NCBI GenBank assembly: GCA_038210415.1
Contig: JBBQWS010000064.1
Span: 1-16,065 of the forward strand
DNA: 16,065 bases
Reading direction: 5' to 3'
Origin: JBBQWS01 sp038210415
GTDB taxonomy: Bacteria > Actinomycetota > Actinomycetes > Prado026
The translations under genes were made by a program, and so were the position numbers. Each line of letters opens with the position of its first letter. Position 1 is the stretch's first letter. Shown here one piece after another: positions 7,313 to 14,090 of the stretch. A model generated the notes under the pieces. It was not told the origin of the DNA. It was given only the letters and a program-made list of their open reading frames with translations, and did no database searches.

Positions 7313-9513
7313 GTCTCCATTGTCGCGTACTCACGCGGCGCCTGCTCGACCGCAGCGTCGTGGCTCTCCTCGCGGAACCCGTAGCGGTTCCAGAACCGGA
7401 CGAGCGGCTCGGGCGCCCACCAGTTGAAGCGGCCAAGCAGCCGCATCGTGGCAGGGACCAGGAGGGCCCGGACGATCGTCGCGTCGATGAGCACGGCGAG
7501 CCCTACACCGACGCCGATCATCTTGATGAAAGTGACGCCGGACGTCGCGAACGCGCCGATGACCACGATCAGCAGGAGGGCAGCGCTGGTGATGATCTTG
7601 CCCGTGCGCTCCAGGCCCATGGCCACGGAACGGGTGTTGTCGCCCGTTCGGTCCCACTCCTCGCGGATCCGCGACAGCAGGAACACCTCGTAGTCCATGG
7701 CCAGCCCGAACGCGATGGCGAACATCAGCACCGGTTGCGTCGACTCGATGGTGCCCACCGGCGTGAAGCTGAGCAGACCGGACAGGTGCCCCTCCTGGAA
7801 GATCCAGACCACGGCGCCGAAGGAGGCGGACAGGCTGAGCATGTTCATCAGCACCGCCTTCACCGGCAGCACGAGCGAGCCGAACGCGAGGAACAGCAGC
7901 AGCAGCATCCCGCCGACGATCCAGAGTGCGGCCCACGGCAACGTGCGGCCGATGGCGCTGAGCGTGTCGGCGTTGGACGCGGCGAACCCACCGACGAGCG
8001 CCGTCGCCCCGGGCGGCTCGGGCACGTCGCGCACCGACTGGACGAGGTCCCGCCCGGCCGGCGAGACGGAGTCGGCCGTGTACTTCAGCGACACCCGGGC
8101 CTGGTCGCCGGAGGAGCCGGTGAGACTTGCTCCGCTCACCCCAGGGACGGCCGACAGCCGCTGAACGTACGTTCCGAGATCTGCCTTGGCCTGCTCGACC
8201 GGTCGGTCGAACGTGACCACGACGTCGATGGGCGTCTGCTTGGACGACGGGAAGAGCTCAGCCAGCGCGTCGCCGGCCTGGCGGGCCTCGTTGCCCGCAG
8301 GCAGTGCGCGGTGGTCGGTGCTCCCCCACTGGACATCCCGGAAGGGCAGGCCCATCGCGACCAGGACGGCGGCGATGGCGACGACGTAGACGAGGGGGCG
8401 ACGCATCACCGACGTCGCGATGCGGTACCAGGGTCCGTGCTCGCGGTCGCCGGCGGAAGAACGGCGCAGGAAGCCGGGCAGCGGCACCTTGAGCGCGTTG
8501 ACCTTCGGACCGAGGACGGCGAGCAGCGCCGGGAGCACCGTCAGCGCTCCGACCATGGCCACGAGCACCGCGGCGACGCCGCCGTAGCCCATGGACTGCA
8601 GGAAGGTGAGGTCGAACAGCAGCAGCGACGACAAGGCCAGGGCGACGGTCAGGCCGGAGAACAGCACGGTGCGGCCAGCCGTACGCATGGTGGCACGCAG
8701 GGCTTCCTCCACGGCCTCCTGGCCGCCGCCGCGGGCCTTGAGCTCCTCTCGGAACCGGGTCACGATGAACAGCGAGTAGTCGATCGCGAGGCCGAGGCCG
8801 AGCATGGTGACGATGTTGACCGCGAAGATCGACACGTCGGTGAACATCGAGATCACCCGTAGCGCGGTGAAGGCCCCGAGGATCGCGAGCCCGCCGATCG
8901 CGAGCGGCAGGCTGGCCGCGGCCAGACCGGCGAAGACCAGGATCAGCAGCACGACGAGGATCGGGGTCGAGATGCTCTCGGCACGCGCGATGTCGGCGGT
9001 GACGGTGGTGTTGAAGGCCTCGTTGGTCGGGATCATGCCGCCGCGCACCGTCGTCAGGCCGGGGGCGACCAGCTTGTCCTTGAGGGCGTCGTAGACGTTC
9101 GTGCGGTCTTCGACGGTCGCGCCGGTCAGCTGCAGGGCGACATAGGTGGCGTGCCCGTCGGCGCTCACCAGGGCCGGCGCGCCACCTGTGCTCCAGTACG
9201 ACGTCGTGCTCTTGAGGTCGACGGCGGGCAGCGCCGCGAGAGCTCCGGTCACAGCCGCCTGGAACGCCGGGTCGCGGACGAGCATGGTGTCGCTGCTGTA
9301 GACCACGACCACGTCGGAGGCGTCCCGGCCGAACGCCTGCTCGGCGGCAGTGGCGGCCTTCGCGCTCTCGCTCGTGGGGTCCTCGAAGCCGCCGCTCACG
9401 AGCGAGCCGAACACGCCTGTCCCCCAGACCATCGCGACGGCGAGGAAGGCACCGGCGGCCGACAGGACGAGCCGGCGTCGGGTGTAGACGAAGTGGGCGA
9501 GTCGATCCAGCAT
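7309..9513 (-). CDS. MMPL/RND-family transporter
   Basis: The 734-residue protein is an inner-membrane exporter of the MMPL group, which moves lipids or hydrophobic compounds using the proton gradient. It has the two-fold RND layout: TM1 (14-36), an extracytoplasmic domain (about 40-180), a membrane bundle (182-340), a cytoplasmic linker (about 340-370), TM7 (373-392), a second extracytoplasmic domain (about 395-520), and a last bundle (525-693). The paired Asp-Tyr proton-relay signatures are present as GLAIDYSLFIVTRFREE (Asp245, Tyr246) and FGLAMDYEVFLLSRIREE (Asp607, Tyr608). Length is shorter than MmpL3 but usual for streptomycete-type MMPL proteins. AGGAG lies 7 bases before the ATG. It ends in a GTGA overlap with dxr and is divergent from a TetR-family gene, which probably controls it. 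The substrate is unknown; the acyl-CoA ligase across the divergon hints at a fatty-acyl compound (inference). Confidence 0.93.
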   Translation of the reverse strand: MLDRLAHFVYTRRRLVLSAAGAFLAVAMVWGTGVFGSLVSGGFEDPTSESAKAATAAEQAFGRDASDVVVVYSSDTMLVRDPAFQAAVTGALAALPAVDLKSTTSYWSTGGAPALVSADGHATYVALQLTGATVEDRTNVYDALKDKLVAPGLTTVRGGMIPTNEAFNTTVTADIARAESISTPILVVLLILVFAGLAAASLPLAIGGLAILGAFTALRVISMFTDVSIFAVNIVTMLGLGLAIDYSLFIVTRFREELKARGGGQEAVEEALRATMRTAGRTVLFSGLTVALALSSLLLFDLTFLQSMGYGGVAAVLVAMVGALTVLPALLAVLGPKVNALKVPLPGFLRRSSAGDREHGPWYRIATSVMRRPLVYVVAIAAVLVAMGLPFRDVQWGSTDHRALPAGNEARQAGDALAELFPSSKQTPIDVVVTFDRPVEQAKADLGTYVQRLSAVPGVSGASLTGSSGDQARVSLKYTADSVSPAGRDLVQSVRDVPEPPGATALVGGFAASNADTLSAIGRTLPWAALWIVGGMLLLLFLAFGSLVLPVKAVLMNMLSLSASFGAVVWIFQEGHLSGLLSFTPVGTIESTQPVLMFAIAFGLAMDYEVFLLSRIREEWDRTGDNTRSVAMGLERTGKIITSAALLLIVVIGAFATSGVTFIKMIGVGVGLAVLIDATIVRALLVPATMRLLGRFNWWAPEPLVRFWNRYGFREESHDAAVEQAPREYATMET

Positions 9514-9599
9514 GGGCTGCTCCTACGGTCGGGCTGCGCGTCGATCTGGTCGGCGGGCGCTAGTCTAGAAGTTGGTGGTGCTCACCGTTGTGAATGATG

Positions 9600-9628
9600 T
9601 TTACTTGGTGAACGCCGCTAACTATGCT
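9600..9628 (+). promoter_or_regulatory. Putative sigma-70-like promoter of the TetR-ligase operon
   Basis: TTTACT (9600-9605) and TATGCT (9623-9628) are separated by exactly 17 bases, a good match to a housekeeping-type -35/-10 pair. They lie about 55-80 bases upstream of the TetR start. Confidence 0.5.
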
Positions 9629-9640
9629 TACACCGTTCAC
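9608..9640. promoter_or_regulatory. Candidate TetR operator (GTGAAC-N21-GTTCAC)
   Basis: The half-sites GTGAAC (9608-9613) and GTTCAC (9635-9640) form a perfect 6-base inverted repeat that brackets the proposed -10 box at 9623-9628. Binding here would block the TetR-ligase promoter, consistent with autoregulation. A related TCAC-N4-GTGA palindrome at 9582-9593 lies closer to the MMPL gene. The assignment rests on position and symmetry only. Confidence 0.4.
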
Positions 9641-9682
9641 TCTTGTCAAGCAGGACACGCCGAACCCGGAGGAGGACGACCG

Positions 9683-10465
9683 ATGACCGTGGCCACCGAC
9701 TCGGCCGAGCCCAGCACCCGCCGCGAACGGCAGCGCGCAGCCACCACCCAGGAGATCAAGCAGGTGGCCCGCCGGCTGCTGGTCACCGACGGCGCCCAGG
9801 CCCTGTCGCTGCGAGCGATCGCCCGCGACATGGGGCTCACGGCGCCCGCCCTGTACCGCTACTTCGACGGCCACGAGGCTCTCGTCGGTGCGTTGGTCGG
9901 CGACGTCTACGACGAGCTCTGCGACGTGATGTCCGCCGCCCAGGGCGTCCTTCCCCCCGAGAGCGCGGGCGTTGACCCCGAGCAGCGCGCCCACGATGCC
10001 GGCCTGCGGCTGATGCTCGCGGCCAGCGCCTTCCGCACGTGGTCGGTCGGCCACCCGGCCGAGTTCGGGCTGGTCTTCGGCACGCCGATTCCCGGCGTCG
10101 ACCTGAACGATGACGACTCCCCCGCGTGCCAGGGCGGCCGCCGGTTCGGGCTGGTCTTCGCGGCGCTCTTCCTGCAGCTGTGGGCAGCCAGGCCGTTCCC
10201 GGTCCCCGACGTCAGGGAGCTCGACGCCCGCCTCGTCCCGCAGATCGAGGAGTACCGTGACCGGCTCGGCATCGACCTCCCGGTCCCTGTGGTCTGGATC
10301 TTCCTGTCGTGCTGGGCTCGCCTCTACGGCCTGGTCACGATGGAGGTCTTCGGCCACCTGACCTTTGCGCTCAGCGACGCCGAACCCGCCTTCATGACCG
10401 AGCTCGCCCAGATCGGCACGGTGCTCGGGCTAGACGGACCTCCGTCCATGGAGGCCACGCGATGA
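9683..10465 (+). CDS. TetR/AcrR-family transcriptional regulator with WHG-type C-terminal domain
   Basis: The 260-residue protein has the TetR N-terminal DNA-binding domain: TTQEIKQVARRLLVTDGAQALSL leads into the helix-turn-helix LRAIARDMGLTAPALYRYF (43-61). The C-terminal part (about 105-245), with FRTWSVGHPAEFGLVFG at 118-133, resembles the WHG ligand-binding domain of actinobacterial TetR proteins. The ATG at 9683 is chosen because GGAGGAGG lies just upstream and the HTH then sits at the usual distance from the N-terminus; the frame is open further upstream but across the promoter region. Its stop overlaps the ligase start (ATGA), so the two are made together. It is divergent from the MMPL exporter, the usual layout for a repressor of an efflux gene. 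The ligand may be an acyl-CoA or the ligase substrate, which is inference only. Confidence 0.93.
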   Translation: MTVATDSAEPSTRRERQRAATTQEIKQVARRLLVTDGAQALSLRAIARDMGLTAPALYRYFDGHEALVGALVGDVYDELCDVMSAAQGVLPPESAGVDPEQRAHDAGLRLMLAASAFRTWSVGHPAEFGLVFGTPIPGVDLNDDDSPACQGGRRFGLVFAALFLQLWAARPFPVPDVRELDARLVPQIEEYRDRLGIDLPVPVVWIFLSCWARLYGLVTMEVFGHLTFALSDAEPAFMTELAQIGTVLGLDGPPSMEATR

Positions 10466-12012
10466 TCCATGCCAGTCCGCTGACCGCAGTCGAGATCCCG
10501 GACGTCCCGGTGACCGAGTACGTCCTCGGCGGTGCCGTCGGCCGCGGCGACAAGGCCGCTCTCGTCGACGGTCCTTCGGGCCGGGTGGTGACCTACGCCG
10601 CGCTGGACAAAGCGATCCGATCGCTCGCCGGCGGCCTGGTCGAGCAGGGGTTCGCCAAGGGTGACGTGCTCGCCCTGATGGCCCCGAACGTGCCCGAGTA
10701 CGCCGTGGTCTTCCACGCCGTCGCGCTCGCCGGTGGGGCAGTCACCACGCTCAACCCCGCGTACACGGCGCGCGAGGTGCACCACCAGCTGGTCGACTCC
10801 GGTGCCGTGCTGCTGGTCACGGTGTCGCCGTTCCTGGACGTCGCTCGGGTGGCCATCGCCGGGACCGGGGTCTCGGAGATCCACGTCATCGACGAAGCAC
10901 CGGAGGGCAGCGGCGCCAGACCGTTGGCGGACCTGACCGGTGCGCCGCTCACCGAGCAGGTGGCGGTCGGCCCCGACGATGTCGTCGTGCTTCCGTACAG
11001 CTCGGGCACCACCGGTATCAACAAAGGAGTGATGCTCACCCATCGCAACCTCGTCGCCAACATCGCCCAGACGCTCGGTGCGGCCGACATCCGCGAGGAC
11101 GAGAGCTTCGTCGCCGTCCTGCCCTTCTTCCACATCTACGGCATGCAGGTGCTCATGAACTGCGGGCTGCGGGTCGGCGCGACCCTGATCACCGTGCCGA
11201 AGTTCGACCTCGAGCAGTTCCTCCAGCTGCACGTCGACCACGGCGTCACCCGGGCCTTCGTCGCCCCACCGATCGTGATCGCGCTGGCCAAGCACCCGAT
11301 CGTCGACCGCTACGACCTGTCCAAGCTGGAGCGGATCTTCTCTGCGGCGGCGCCGCTCTCGGCCGAGCTGGCGATCGAGGCCGGCACCCGGCTCGACTGC
11401 GAGGTGGTGCAGGGCTACGGGATGACCGAGCTGTCGCCGGTGTCCCACATCACGCCATCCGGTCAGTTCAAGCCGGGCTCGGTCGGGCTCACCGCTCCGA
11501 ACACCGAGCTGCGCATCGTGGACCCCCTCACCGGCGCTGACCTCGACGTCGACGCCGACGGCGAGCTTTGGATTCGCGGACCGCAGGTGATGAAGGGCTA
11601 CCTGAACAACCCCACAGCGACCGCCCTCACCCTGGACTCCGACGGCTGGCTGCGCACCGGCGACATCGGGCACATCGACGCCGACGGACACGTCTACGTC
11701 GTCGACCGGCTCAAGGAACTGATCAAGTGCAACGGGTTCCAGGTCGCGCCCGCGGAGCTCGAGGCGCTGTTGCTCACGCACCCTGCCCTCGCGGACGCCG
11801 CCGTCATCGGTCGCCCGGACGACAAGCTGGGCGAGATCCCGGTCGCGTACGTGGTGCGCCGCCCGGGCCACGACGTCGGTGCCGACGAGATCGCCGCGTT
11901 CGTGGCCGGGCAGGTCGCGCGGTACAAGCAGCTCGGCGAGGTCAACTTCGTCGACGCCATCCCCAAGTCGGCCGCGGGGAAGATCCTTCGCCGACTGCTG
12001 CGAGACACCTAG
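10462..12012 (+). CDS. Acyl-CoA ligase, 4-coumarate/fatty-acid-CoA ligase family
   Basis: The 516-residue enzyme belongs to the ANL (AMP-forming) superfamily and should activate a carboxylic acid with ATP and join it to CoA. The ATP-binding loop is YSSGTTGINKGVMLTH at 179-194. GYGMTELSP at 318-326 is motif A5, and GELWIRG at 367-373 matches the second 4CL box. The hinge and adenosine-binding part is RTGDIGHIDADGHVYVVDRLKELIK within 398-422 (Asp401). PKSAAGKILRR at 501-511 carries the catalytic Lys507. The acid cannot be read reliably; the family covers phenylpropanoid, medium-chain and long-chain acids. The ATG at 10462 is set by GGAGG 7 bases upstream and by the 4-base ATGA overlap with the TetR gene. 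The 3' end overlaps a convergent gene, the two sharing CTAG. Confidence 0.93.
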   Translation: MIHASPLTAVEIPDVPVTEYVLGGAVGRGDKAALVDGPSGRVVTYAALDKAIRSLAGGLVEQGFAKGDVLALMAPNVPEYAVVFHAVALAGGAVTTLNPAYTAREVHHQLVDSGAVLLVTVSPFLDVARVAIAGTGVSEIHVIDEAPEGSGARPLADLTGAPLTEQVAVGPDDVVVLPYSSGTTGINKGVMLTHRNLVANIAQTLGAADIREDESFVAVLPFFHIYGMQVLMNCGLRVGATLITVPKFDLEQFLQLHVDHGVTRAFVAPPIVIALAKHPIVDRYDLSKLERIFSAAAPLSAELAIEAGTRLDCEVVQGYGMTELSPVSHITPSGQFKPGSVGLTAPNTELRIVDPLTGADLDVDADGELWIRGPQVMKGYLNNPTATALTLDSDGWLRTGDIGHIDADGHVYVVDRLKELIKCNGFQVAPAELEALLLTHPALADAAVIGRPDDKLGEIPVAYVVRRPGHDVGADEIAAFVAGQVARYKQLGEVNFVDAIPKSAAGKILRRLLRDT

Positions 12013-12386
12013 CCCTTGGCGAGGTGGGCCACCCGCGGGCCCATCGCCTCGGCCAGGGCGACGACTCCGGACAGTGGGCGCACCATGACCGTGAACTCCG
12101 CGATCAGGCCGACGGCGTCCAGGCGCAGGTGGTCGAGTCCCTGCAGCTGCTTGCCTCCGACCGACGCGGTGAAGACGAGCGCGTGCGTCCCGTCGCCATC
12201 GAGCTCGTCGACGTAGGTGAAGTCCTCGAACACGTCGAGCACGATTCGAAGCACCTCGCCAACCGTCGCCCGGCCCGCGAACGGCTTGAACGCCACCGGA
12301 CTGAAGAACGTCACGTCGGGAGCCAGCAGGGCGACCACAGCCGCGTGGTCGCGCTGCTCCACCGCCGCGCGGAAAGGGTGCGTCAT
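12009..12386 (-). CDS. SnoaL/NTF2-like fold protein
   Basis: The 125-residue protein has the pattern of a small NTF2/SnoaL-like domain: an N-terminal helix with FRAAVEQRDHAAVVALLAPDVTFFSP (5-30), a KPFAGRATVGEVLRIV segment (34-49) and four predicted strands ending in DAVGLIAEFTVMVRP. Such proteins may be isomerases, cyclases, hydrolases or ligand binders, so no reaction can be assigned. It is convergent with the acyl-CoA ligase, and its TAG stop and the ligase TAG stop lie on opposite strands of the same CTAG. It is divergent from the APC transporter. The ribosome-binding site before the ATG at 12386 is weak. Codon use is normal for the window. It may modify a product related to the ligase, but only proximity supports that. 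Confidence 0.8.
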   Translation of the reverse strand: MTHPFRAAVEQRDHAAVVALLAPDVTFFSPVAFKPFAGRATVGEVLRIVLDVFEDFTYVDELDGDGTHALVFTASVGGKQLQGLDHLRLDAVGLIAEFTVMVRPLSGVVALAEAMGPRVAHLAKG

Positions 12387-12422
12387 CTAGGAAGCCTGTG
12401 GGCGACGAGCGGGGCCGTCAAC

Positions 12423-12443
12423 CGTCCGACCAGGTCGTCCGAC
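12423..12443. promoter_or_regulatory. Possible operator: CGTCCGAC direct repeat with CGACCAGGTCG palindrome
   Basis: CGTCCGAC occurs at 12423-12430 and 12436-12443, 13 bases apart, and overlaps the perfect palindrome CGACCAGGTCG (12427-12437). It lies about 80 bases upstream of the APC transporter in the divergent spacer 12387-12525. Chance is possible in such GC-rich DNA. Confidence 0.25.
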
Positions 12444-12508
12444 ACGTCGATGGACCTTCGACCCTGCCCAAACCAACTTCTGCTCGGGAGACTCGGGTTG
12501 TCTTACTT

Positions 12509-12516
12509 AGGAGGAG
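12509..12516 (+). promoter_or_regulatory. Ribosome-binding site that fixes the APC transporter start
   Basis: AGGAGGAG ends directly at the upstream ATG (12517), leaving no spacing for that codon, but is 9 bases from the ATG at 12526. This supports the second ATG as the real start. Confidence 0.75.
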
Positions 12517-12525
12517 ATGGTCACC

Positions 12526-13998
12526 ATGACCGCAATCACCCCGTCCGCCCACAAGGCCCCACCGACGACGCCGATGCAGGGTGCCGCTCGCGCGTTGGGC
12601 CTGCCCTCTGCGACGGCGCTCGTCATCGGCAGCATCATCGGCACCGGAGTGTTCACGATGCCGGCGGTCATGGCCGGGGCGGGCACCATCTCCATCGTGA
12701 CGCTGGGCGTCATCTCGATCGGCGCTGTGCTGCTCGGAGTGATGTTTGGTCAGCTCACCAAGCGTGTGCCTTCCAGTGACGGCGGCCTGTACGCCTACAG
12801 CCGGCACGAGTTCGGCGACTTCGCCGGATACCTGACGGCGTGGTGCTACTGGATCACCTGCTGGGCCGGGAACGCCGCGATCGTCGCGTCCTGGGTTCTC
12901 TACGTTAAGAGCTTCACCATCGAGGCCTGGGGCTGGACCTACGCCGAGAACAACAACTGGCCGCTCTTCCTCTTCGCGATGGCTGGTCTGTGGATCCCCG
13001 CAGTCATCAACCTGTTCGGCACCCGTTCGATGGCGTGGTTCCAGAACATCACCGTCGTTCTGAAGTTCCTGCCGTTGCTCCTCGTCGGGCTGCTCGCGTG
13101 GTTCTTCGCCGGCTTCAGCACTTCCAACTTCCCGGGCTTCAACACCTCGGGCGGGTCGTGGCTCGACGGCGTGTCTCTCGCCGCAGGCGTCGCGCTCTTC
13201 TCCTTCATCGGGGTCGAGGCCACCTCGATCGCCGCATCCAAGGTGCGTGACCCCCGCCGGAACGTCGGCCGTGCGACCGTCATCGGCACCGGAGTCAGCG
13301 CGTTGCTGTACGTCCTGGTTACCGCAGCCGTCATGGGCCTGGTCCCGAGCGGCAAGCTGTCCGCTGACACGGCACCGTTTGTCTCTGCCGTGCAGTCGAT
13401 GTTCCCGAACAACGGCAGCGCCGGCTGGATCGTGGCCCTGGTGGCCGTGATCTCCGGCTTCGGAGCGCTCATCGGGTGGACTTTGGTCACCGCTGAGATC
13501 GCCCGTGCGGCCTCCAAGGACGTGCTGTTCCCGAAGTCGTTCGGCATGACCAACCGGTACAACGCGCCGTGGTTCGGCATCGCCGTCTCCACTGCCGTCG
13601 CGTCGGTGCTCATGGCGTGGAGCTACCTGGACCCGACCAACCCGAACGCCCTGGGCCTCAAGGTCTTCACGTACCTCGTCGCGCTGTCGGTCGTGACCGT
13701 CGCCATCCCGTACTTCTTCTCGGCCTGTGCCCAGTTGTCGTTCCTGGTCTCTCGCCGGCGCAAGGTGAGCGGAATGCTGCTGGTCCGTGACCTGACCATC
13801 GCCACCGCCTCGGTGCTGTTCTCCCTCTGGGTGACCGCGGCAGCCGGCTACGCAGCCGTCTACCAGGCGCTGATCATGGTGCTGATCGGCCTGCCGATCT
13901 ACGCCTTCCTCAAGGCCCGTCGGGAGCGCGAAGGCCTGGCTTCCGAGCCGGTCGAGTACGACCCCGACATCCCCCGCGCGGAGATGATCCACCACTAG
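12526..13998 (+). CDS. APC-family amino acid/polyamine transporter (APA-like)
   Basis: The 490-residue integral membrane protein has about 12 hydrophobic segments and the APC-fold hallmarks: the TM1 unwound loop GSIIGTGVF at 35-43, GGLYAYSRHEFGDFAGYL in the TM3 region (86-103), and the TM6 region with loop consensus FSFIGVEATSIAASKVRDPRRN at 225-246. This resembles the basic amino acid/polyamine antiporter (APA) branch, so arginine, ornithine, putrescine, GABA or related substrates are candidates; the substrate is not fixed. The C-terminus is a short hydrophilic tail ending EMIHH. The start at 12526 is chosen over the ATG three codons upstream because of ribosome-binding-site spacing. It stands alone on the plus strand, followed by a strong hairpin terminator, and faces an aldehyde dehydrogenase gene that may act on the imported compound. 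Confidence 0.92.
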   Translation: MTAITPSAHKAPPTTPMQGAARALGLPSATALVIGSIIGTGVFTMPAVMAGAGTISIVTLGVISIGAVLLGVMFGQLTKRVPSSDGGLYAYSRHEFGDFAGYLTAWCYWITCWAGNAAIVASWVLYVKSFTIEAWGWTYAENNNWPLFLFAMAGLWIPAVINLFGTRSMAWFQNITVVLKFLPLLLVGLLAWFFAGFSTSNFPGFNTSGGSWLDGVSLAAGVALFSFIGVEATSIAASKVRDPRRNVGRATVIGTGVSALLYVLVTAAVMGLVPSGKLSADTAPFVSAVQSMFPNNGSAGWIVALVAVISGFGALIGWTLVTAEIARAASKDVLFPKSFGMTNRYNAPWFGIAVSTAVASVLMAWSYLDPTNPNALGLKVFTYLVALSVVTVAIPYFFSACAQLSFLVSRRRKVSGMLLVRDLTIATASVLFSLWVTAAAGYAAVYQALIMVLIGLPIYAFLKARREREGLASEPVEYDPDIPRAEMIHH

Positions 13999-14019
13999 AT
14001 CCCTAACGGTGACCTCGGA

Positions 14020-14057
14020 CGATCGGGGCGCGACCTACCAAGGTCCCGCCCCGATCG
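14020..14057. terminator. Intrinsic-terminator-like hairpin, probably bidirectional
   Basis: CGATCGGGGCG (14020-14030) pairs perfectly with CGCCCCGATCG (14047-14057). After one mismatch the inner GACCT (14032-14036) pairs with AGGTC (14041-14045), leaving an ACCA tetraloop. It lies 21 bases after the APC stop and 22 bases beyond the aldehyde dehydrogenase stop, so it can serve both convergent genes. There is no T-tract, as is common in high-GC actinobacteria. Confidence 0.85.
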
Positions 14058-14071
14058 GCTGTCCTCACCGG

Positions 14072-14090
14072 TCGACCTGCTATAGGTCGA
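14072..14090. terminator. Small hairpin over the aldehyde dehydrogenase stop codon
   Basis: TCGACCT (14072-14078) pairs with AGGTCGA (14084-14090) around a 5-base loop that holds most of the stop codon. It may assist termination together with the larger hairpin at 14020-14057. Confidence 0.35.

Larger units (their letters stand above)
9514..9682. promoter_or_regulatory. Divergent promoter/operator region between the MMPL and TetR genes
   Basis: This 169-base spacer separates two divergent genes and is locally richer in A and T than its flanks (about 9590-9650), as expected for promoters. It carries repeated GTGAA/TTCAC half-sites: TCAC-N4-GTGA at 9582-9593, GTGAAT at 9590-9595, GTGAAC at 9608-9613 and GTTCAC at 9635-9640. 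CACCGTT also repeats directly at 9583-9589 and 9631-9637. These are plausible targets for the adjacent TetR-family regulator. A minus-strand promoter for the MMPL gene was not resolved. Confidence 0.6.

Noticed and set aside
7039..8862. Long plus-strand open frame (607 codons) opposite dxr and the MMPL gene
   Set aside because: No recognisable motif, extreme His/Arg/Gly content, and it crosses the MMPL-dxr junction; a shadow of the real genes.
12418..13995. Long minus-strand open frame opposite the APC transporter
   Set aside because: Translation is charged and repetitive while the plus strand gives a clean 12-segment transporter with a good ribosome-binding site.
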